64,000 bases of DNA from Photobacterium lipolyticum (GTDB taxonomy: Bacteria; Pseudomonadota; Gammaproteobacteria; Enterobacterales; Vibrionaceae): NCBI RefSeq assembly GCF_003026475.1, contig NZ_PYMC01000019.1:17057-81056 (forward strand), given 5' to 3'. The position numbers and the translations under genes are program-made. This document shows positions 59,821 to 64,000 of this stretch, piece after piece. The notes under the pieces were generated by a model that saw only the letters and a program-made list of their open reading frames with translations, was not told the origin of the DNA and searched no databases. Within the stretch, counting starts at the first letter, position 1. Each line of letters starts with the position of its first letter.

Positions 59821-60204
59821 TTACTCTTGGTGTTTCTTTTTGTAATCACTGACTGCGGCTTTAATTGCGTCTTCCGCAAGAATTGAGCAGTGAATTTTTA
59901 CCGGTGGCAGCTCAAGCTCTTCAGCGATAGCAGAGTTTTTAATTGCTGCCGCTTCATCAAGGCTCTTACCCTTCACCCACTCAGTGATTAATGAACTTGA
60001 CGCGATAGCTGAACCACAGCCGTACGTTTTAAACTTCGCATCTTCAATGATGCCGTCATCAGACACCTTGATTTGAAGTTTCATCACGTCACCACAAGCA
60101 GGAGCACCTACCATGCCGCTACCGATGCTCTTGTCGTTTTTATCGAATGAGCCCACATTACGCGGGTTCTCATAATGCTCGATGACTTTTTCACTATATG
60201 CCAT
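59821..60204 (-). CDS. iscU: Fe-S scaffold protein IscU
   Basis: IscU is the scaffold on which IscS, ferredoxin and iron build 2Fe-2S clusters. Ligand cysteines are C37 (APACGDV), C63 (YGCGSA) and C106 (KIHCSIL), with the assisting Asp39 and His105. The HscA-binding motif LPPVK is at 99-103. The start ATG has GAGGAAA upstream. It follows iscS by 46 bases. Confidence 0.98.
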   Translation of the reverse strand: MAYSEKVIEHYENPRNVGSFDKNDKSIGSGMVGAPACGDVMKLQIKVSDDGIIEDAKFKTYGCGSAIASSSLITEWVKGKSLDEAAAIKNSAIAEELELPPVKIHCSILAEDAIKAAVSDYKKKHQE

Positions 60205-60250
60205 GATTATTTCCTCGACATGTCTATGTCACAAGTTTATGACCGCAAGA

Positions 60251-61465
60251 TTAGTGGTGTGCCCACTCAACGGTGTTCAAATCAATGCCTTCTTTGTACA
60301 TATCCCACAATGGAGACATTTCACGTAGTTTCTCTACCGCAGTACGGATTTGGCCGATTGCGTAGTCGACTTCTTCTTCTGTCGTGAAGCGACCGAAAGA
60401 GAAGCGAATCGAACTGTGTGCCAGTTCGTCATCAAGACCAAGTGCACGAAGTACGTAAGAAGGCTCCAGGCTTGCAGATGTACATGCAGAACCCGATGAA
60501 ACGGCGAGGTCTTTCAGTGCCATCAATAACGATTCACCCTCGACGAAGGCAAAACTGATATTCAGGTTACCGGCTACACGCTGTTCTAAGTCACCGTTGA
60601 TATGAACGGCTTCCATGTCTTTAAGGCCATCAAGCAGACGAGTACGTAAGGCTAAAGTATGCTGGCGATCTTGTTCCATCTCTTCTTTAGCAATACGGAA
60701 TGCTTCACCCATACCGACGATCTGGTGAGTTGCAAGGGTGCCAGAACGCATACCACGCTCATGACCACCGCCGTGCATTTGCGCTTCCAGGCGAATACGT
60801 GGCTTACGACGTACGTATAGCGCACCAATACCTTTAGGACCGTAAATTTTGTGCGCAGATAGAGAGATAAGATCAACTTTCATCTCTTGCACGTCGATCG
60901 GTAATTTACCTGCAGACTGAGCAGCATCAACGTGGAATATAATTTTGTTTTCGCGACAGATTTCACCAATCGCACTGATGTCCTGAATGACACCGATTTC
61001 GTTATTCACGTGCATGATTGACATCAAAATTGTATCTTCACGAATTGCATCACGCAGCTTTGCAAGATCAATCAAGCCGTTTGATTCAGGCTCCAGGTAA
61101 GTCACTTCAAAACCTTCACGCTCTAGCTGACGACATGGGTCGAGAACAGCTTTGTGTTCAGTTTTACAAGTAATAATGTGCTTACCCTTCTTGCCGTAGA
61201 AGTGGGCTACACCCTTAATTGCCAGGTTATCGGATTCAGTTGCGCCTGATGTGAAAACAATCTCACGTGGGTCTGCATTGAGCAAATCAGCAATATTTTC
61301 TCGGGCTGTATCAACAGCTTCTTCTGCCTGCCAACCGTAGCGGTGAGAACGAGAAGCCGGGTTGCCGAAGTTACCATCCATAGTCAAACATTGCATCATT
61401 TTCTCTGCAACGCGTGGATCTACCGGGCAAGTAGCGGAATAATCAAAATATATAGGCAGTTTCAT
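60251..61465 (-). CDS. iscS: Cysteine desulfurase IscS
   Basis: IscS takes sulphur from cysteine and passes it as persulfide to IscU, ThiI (gene at 2.7 kb) and other acceptors. It is a PLP enzyme with cofactor Lys206 in [10 protein letters not shown] and the mobile-loop Cys328 in [15 protein letters not shown] 61465 (404 residues, GGAG six bases upstream) gives the family start [12 protein letters not shown]; the open frame upstream reaches into the iscR end. It follows iscR by 31 bases. Confidence 0.98.
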   Translation of the reverse strand: MKLPIYFDYSATCPVDPRVAEKMMQCLTMDGNFGNPASRSHRYGWQAEEAVDTARENIADLLNADPREIVFTSGATESDNLAIKGVAHFYGKKGKHIITCKTEHKAVLDPCRQLEREGFEVTYLEPESNGLIDLAKLRDAIREDTILMSIMHVNNEIGVIQDISAIGEICRENKIIFHVDAAQSAGKLPIDVQEMKVDLISLSAHKIYGPKGIGALYVRRKPRIRLEAQMHGGGHERGMRSGTLATHQIVGMGEAFRIAKEEMEQDRQHTLALRTRLLDGLKDMEAVHINGDLEQRVAGNLNISFAFVEGESLLMALKDLAVSSGSACTSASLEPSYVLRALGLDDELAHSSIRFSFGRFTTEEEVDYAIGQIRTAVEKLREMSPLWDMYKEGIDLNTVEWAHH

Positions 61466-61496
61466 TATCATCTCCGAAAACACGGACGTCTGGTCT

Positions 61497-62003
61497 CTAG
61501 GAGCGGACATCGACACCTATTGTGGCGCTGTCGTGTGTTTTTTTATGTCCAAATGACGTTTTTTGTAGAATCTGATCCTGACGACCAGAAATTTCTTGTA
61601 CATCATTATCTTTCATCAGCTCACCAAGAGTGATGTTGTTCAAAAAGCCACTGATGCGAGAGCTAAGGTCATGCCACAGAGTATGTGTCAGGCAGCGCGT
61701 ACCGCCCTGACAGCCACCTTTACCATGACATTTAGTAGCATCAACCGATTCATCAACAGCTGCGATAACCATACCTACTGCGATCTCATTCGCATCTTCA
61801 CCTAAGCGGTAACCACCACCCGGGCCTCGAACACTAGCCACCAGGCCGGCTTTGCGTAGGCGTGAAAAAAGTTGTTCTAAGTAAGACAGTGAAATACCTT
61901 GGCGCTCAGAAATATCAGCCAAAGGTACTGGACCACCTTGAGAATGCAGGGCGACATCTAGCATCGCTGTAACCGCATATCTTCCTTTTGAAGTCAATCT
62001 CAT
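61497..62003 (-). CDS. iscR: Fe-S responsive transcriptional regulator IscR
   Basis: IscR senses Fe-S status through a 2Fe-2S cluster and represses its own operon when loaded. The Rrf2-type winged helix (about 1-65) begins [18 protein letters not shown]. Cluster ligands C92, C98, C104 and H107 are all present in [16 protein letters not shown]. The 168-residue protein heads the isc operon, and two type-1 IscR sites lie in its promoter region. Confidence 0.98.
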   Translation of the reverse strand: MRLTSKGRYAVTAMLDVALHSQGGPVPLADISERQGISLSYLEQLFSRLRKAGLVASVRGPGGGYRLGEDANEIAVGMVIAAVDESVDATKCHGKGGCQGGTRCLTHTLWHDLSSRISGFLNNITLGELMKDNDVQEISGRQDQILQKTSFGHKKTHDSATIGVDVRS

Positions 62004-62044
62004 AACACACCGCTACCCACTTATGTATATGGGGGCAGTGTTAC

Positions 62045-62069
62045 ATACCCGACTAAAATGGTCAAGTAT
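62045..62069. promoter_or_regulatory. IscR type-1 site, promoter-proximal
   Basis: The 25-bp sequence has ATA...TAT ends and GACT and GGTC cores around AAAAT. It fits the type-1 consensus ATASYYGACTRWWWYAGTC(RRSTAT) with one mismatch. On the minus strand it contains TTGACC (62062-62067), 16 bases upstream of TAACAC, a plausible promoter for iscR. Confidence 0.85.
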
Positions 62070-62094
62070 TTGCCTGACTATTTTAGTCAGGCTT
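62070..62094. promoter_or_regulatory. IscR type-1 site, upstream copy
   Basis: The core GACTATTTTAGTC matches the central 13 positions of the type-1 consensus; the outer ATA/TAT flanks are less good. It directly abuts the first site, giving tandem sites as at E. coli iscR. The sequence also folds into a GCCTGACT/AGTCAGGC hairpin that could end trmJ transcription. Confidence 0.75.
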
Positions 62095-62115
62095 TTAACC
62101 TTGTCACTAATGAGG

Positions 62116-62847
62116 CTATTTTTCGTCTTTTGGTAAGATTCTTTCGACGGAGGTAAGAATGCCTCGCAAAATATTTAGCTCCTGCTGCTCGGGACGAGCG
62201 CGAGTAAATAAACGGCGAAGTTTGGCCATGACCATGCCCGGGTGTTTCTTATTAATGAAATTGGTTCCTGAAATGACTTTTTCAAGGTGTTCGTAGAACA
62301 ATTCCAGTTCTTTTGCACGGGGATACTCTTCAACCGTCATTTCATCAGCGAACTTTTGCTGCTCAAGGTAAGCCATTCGGATTTCATAGCTGACCGTTTG
62401 GACAGCCATCGCCAGGTTTAAAGAGCTATATTCAGGGTTAGCCGGAATATAAACATGGCAGTGACATTTTTGTAATTCATCATTTGTCAGGCCAGTTCGC
62501 TCGCGACCAAACAGGATCGCAACCGGATGAGAAGCCGCTTCATTGATTGATCTGATACCACATTCACGTGGATCAAGCTGTGGCCATTCCAGAGTACGAG
62601 AACGGGCGCTTGAACCAATCACTAAACCACAATCAGCAACCGCTTCATCTAACGTCTTAACAATCTTCGCATTGGCAACAACATCTGCAGCACCCGCCGC
62701 CAAAGCGATGGATTTTTCATCAATCTCACAAGCAGGGTCAACCAGAACAAGATTCGTTAAGCCCATCACCTTCATGGCCCGTGCAGCCGAACCAATATTA
62801 CCCGGATGGGAGGTACCAATTAAAACAACGCTGATTTTATCTAACAT
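62116..62847 (-). CDS. trmJ: tRNA (cytidine/uridine-32-2'-O)-methyltransferase TrmJ
   Basis: TrmJ methylates the 2'-OH of residue 32 in several tRNAs. The 243-residue SPOUT-class enzyme shows [18 protein letters not shown] at the N-terminus and the cofactor-knot motifs [17 protein letters not shown] and [17 protein letters not shown]. The C-terminal helical tail (about 165-243) is basic and belongs to the bacterial TrmJ form. It lies upstream of iscR and on the same strand, and divergent from suhB, an order shared with E. coli. Confidence 0.96.
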   Translation of the reverse strand: MLDKISVVLIGTSHPGNIGSAARAMKVMGLTNLVLVDPACEIDEKSIALAAGAADVVANAKIVKTLDEAVADCGLVIGSSARSRTLEWPQLDPRECGIRSINEAASHPVAILFGRERTGLTNDELQKCHCHVYIPANPEYSSLNLAMAVQTVSYEIRMAYLEQQKFADEMTVEEYPRAKELELFYEHLEKVISGTNFINKKHPGMVMAKLRRLFTRARPEQQELNILRGILTSVERILPKDEK

Positions 62848-63057
62848 GGCGTAGCATTTTTCCGACTATTTTTAAAAGCGTGGAGATTTTAGCACAGCCT
62901 CTAAAAAAGTGGGGAAAACATGCAAAACTAACCCGTGTTTTTGTAAAACTTTTGACGCAAGGTGAGCTCGACCAAAAAATAACCACTTCCTTTTTACGTA
63001 AGCTCTGTTATACTCGCCGCCGCTTTTTAGTTCTTTAACATCCGTTGGGAAGATCCT

Positions 63058-63858
63058 ATGCATCCGATGCTTAATATCGCCATTCGCGCTGCGCGAAAGG
63101 CTGGTGACCATGTCATTAAATCGTTAGAAAAACCTCAAGGCATTGAAGTTGCCAATAAAGGTAATGATGTTGTTACCAACATCGATCATGAAGCTGAAGC
63201 TATCATCATCGCTTCAATTCTTAAGTCTTACCCTGACCACTGCATCATCGCAGCTGAGTCTGGTTCTAAAGAAGGCCGTGACAAAGAGTGTCAATGGATC
63301 ATCGACCCAGTGGATGGCACCAAAAACTTCGTTCGCGGTTATCCTCATTACGCGATTTCAATTGCGCTACGCATGCGTGGCCGTACTGAAATTTCTGTAG
63401 TTTACGATCCGTCTCGTAACGAACTATTCACGGCAACTCGTGGTTCAGGCGCTCAGCTTAACAGCCAACGCATCCGAGTTTCTCAGCCACGCGATCTAAC
63501 AGGTACTGTTATAGCAACAAGCCTGCCTTTCGCCGCTAAGCAATTCTCTGAAAGCTACTTCAAGACTCAAAATGCAATGTTCGTTGATTGTGACGACATG
63601 CGTCAATCTGGTTGTACAGCACTTGATCTTTGCTACCTGGCAGCTGGCCGCGTTGACGGCGTATTCAAACTAGGCCAGAAGGCTTGGGAATTAGCTGCCG
63701 GTGAGCTTATTGCACGTGAAGCGGGTGCTATCTGTACTGACTTTACTGGTAACACTAACTACCTGACATCTGGCAACATCGTTGCTGGTAATGCTCGCGT
63801 CGTTAAGCCAATGCTGGCTAAAATCCGTGAACACGGTGGCGAAGCATTAGCTAAGTAA
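63058..63858 (+). CDS. suhB: Inositol-1-monophosphatase / Nus factor SuhB
   Basis: SuhB hydrolyses inositol phosphates and, in E. coli, acts with NusA, NusB and NusG in rRNA antitermination. The 266-residue protein has the metal sites of the family: VTNIDHEAE, AAESGS, DPVDGTKNF and WELAAGELIAREAGA. The start ATG has GGGAAGA upstream. It is divergent from trmJ across a 210-base gap with no further gene, and ends at a strong terminator. Confidence 0.96.
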   Translation: MHPMLNIAIRAARKAGDHVIKSLEKPQGIEVANKGNDVVTNIDHEAEAIIIASILKSYPDHCIIAAESGSKEGRDKECQWIIDPVDGTKNFVRGYPHYAISIALRMRGRTEISVVYDPSRNELFTATRGSGAQLNSQRIRVSQPRDLTGTVIATSLPFAAKQFSESYFKTQNAMFVDCDDMRQSGCTALDLCYLAAGRVDGVFKLGQKAWELAAGELIAREAGAICTDFTGNTNYLTSGNIVAGNARVVKPMLAKIREHGGEALAK

Positions 63859-63883
63859 TCGTTCATAACGATTCAAAAATTCG

Positions 63884-63914
63884 AAAGCCCCGGCAGCAAT
63901 GCCGGGGCTTTTTG
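63884..63914 (+). terminator. Terminator downstream of suhB
   Basis: A 12-bp stem (AAAGCCCCGGCA) with a GCAA tetraloop is followed by TTTTTG and TTTTT. Confidence 0.93.
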
Positions 63915-63969
63915 TTTTTAAGGGCATAAGTGGCGAGTGTCTAGGGACGAGTGGCGAGAAAAGGATGTT

Positions 63970-64000
63970 GGGGTTCTGGGGTTCTGGGGTTCTGGGGTTC
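63970..64000. repeat. Tandem GGGGTTCT repeat running off the window end
   Basis: Three full GGGGTTCT units and seven bases of a fourth end at the window edge. The bases before it (63930-63960) repeat GTGGCGAG with CTAGGGACGAG between, the same style as the tracts at 9330 and 17921. Confidence 0.85.

Noticed and set aside
63970..64000. CRISPR or telomere-like array
   Set aside because: The units are 8 bases with no spacers; this is a simple tandem repeat.

Overview
The window reads as chromosomal DNA of a marine gammaproteobacterium of the family Vibrionaceae. The evidence is an OmpK-type outer-membrane porin, a PomA/PomB sodium-type flagellar stator pair, and gene orders typical of Vibrio and Photobacterium relatives. 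The genus cannot be fixed by eye; Photobacterium, Enterovibrio or Grimontia-like genomes all fit. Genes are dense, mostly on the minus strand, and nearly all are recognisable core genes. I see no tRNA, rRNA, prophage, complete insertion sequence or CRISPR array.

Layout. 1-2.7 kb: ompK, then overlapping panE-yajL. 2.7-6.1 kb (minus): thiI and the stator operon pomA-pomB. 6.3-9.3 kb (plus): xseB-ispA-dxs, an isoprenoid precursor operon. 9.4-11.4 kb: a 680-residue secreted protein of unknown function with an EF-hand-like loop. 11.6-17.7 kb (minus): nrdR-ribD-ribE-ribBX-ribH-nusB-thiL-pgpA, the riboflavin/thiamin/NusB cluster. 18-19.2 kb: glyA. 19.6-22.1 kb: a YitT-type membrane protein, glnB, an orphan membrane protein and a HAD phosphatase. 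22.3-29 kb: purL, mltF, a tiny very basic ORF, tadA. 29.1-32.3 kb: a LysR regulator divergent from the glutathione-dependent formaldehyde pathway (frmA-fghA). 32.4-33.9 kb: an AbgT-family transporter. 34.4-39.2 kb: guaA, guaB and divergent xseA. 39.3-42.2 kb: a YfgJ zinc ribbon and a GH1 6-phospho-beta-glycosidase/LacI pair. 42.6-53.2 kb (minus): an AlaX-type editing protein, then rlmN-pilW-rodZ-ispG-hisS-yfgM-bamB-der, and ndk. 53.3-55.9 kb: two tandem M17 aminopeptidases. 56.2-62.1 kb: a complete iscRSUA-hscBA-fdx-iscX iron-sulphur operon with two IscR sites. 62.1-63.9 kb: trmJ and suhB.

The layout joins two blocks that are separate in Escherichia coli: the thiI/ispA/dxs/rib/nusB group and the purL/gua/der/hisS/ispG/isc group. 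Purine control links distant genes, because PurR-like boxes lie upstream of glyA, purL, guaA and (weaker) guaB. dxs, ispA and ispG feed isoprenoid synthesis, and IspG, RlmN and IscR depend on the Fe-S machinery encoded nearby.

The less ordinary content is between genes. There is a family of short repeats carrying TACCAAT(C)GGGA, including a 181-bp MITE-like unit, and a set of CTAG/CGAG-rich simple-repeat tracts. Among the genes, the least explained are the 680-residue secreted protein, a 50-residue protein with 14 Arg/Lys and no acidic residue, and a 41-residue hydrophobic ORF. I found no convincing multi-gene system of a new kind.
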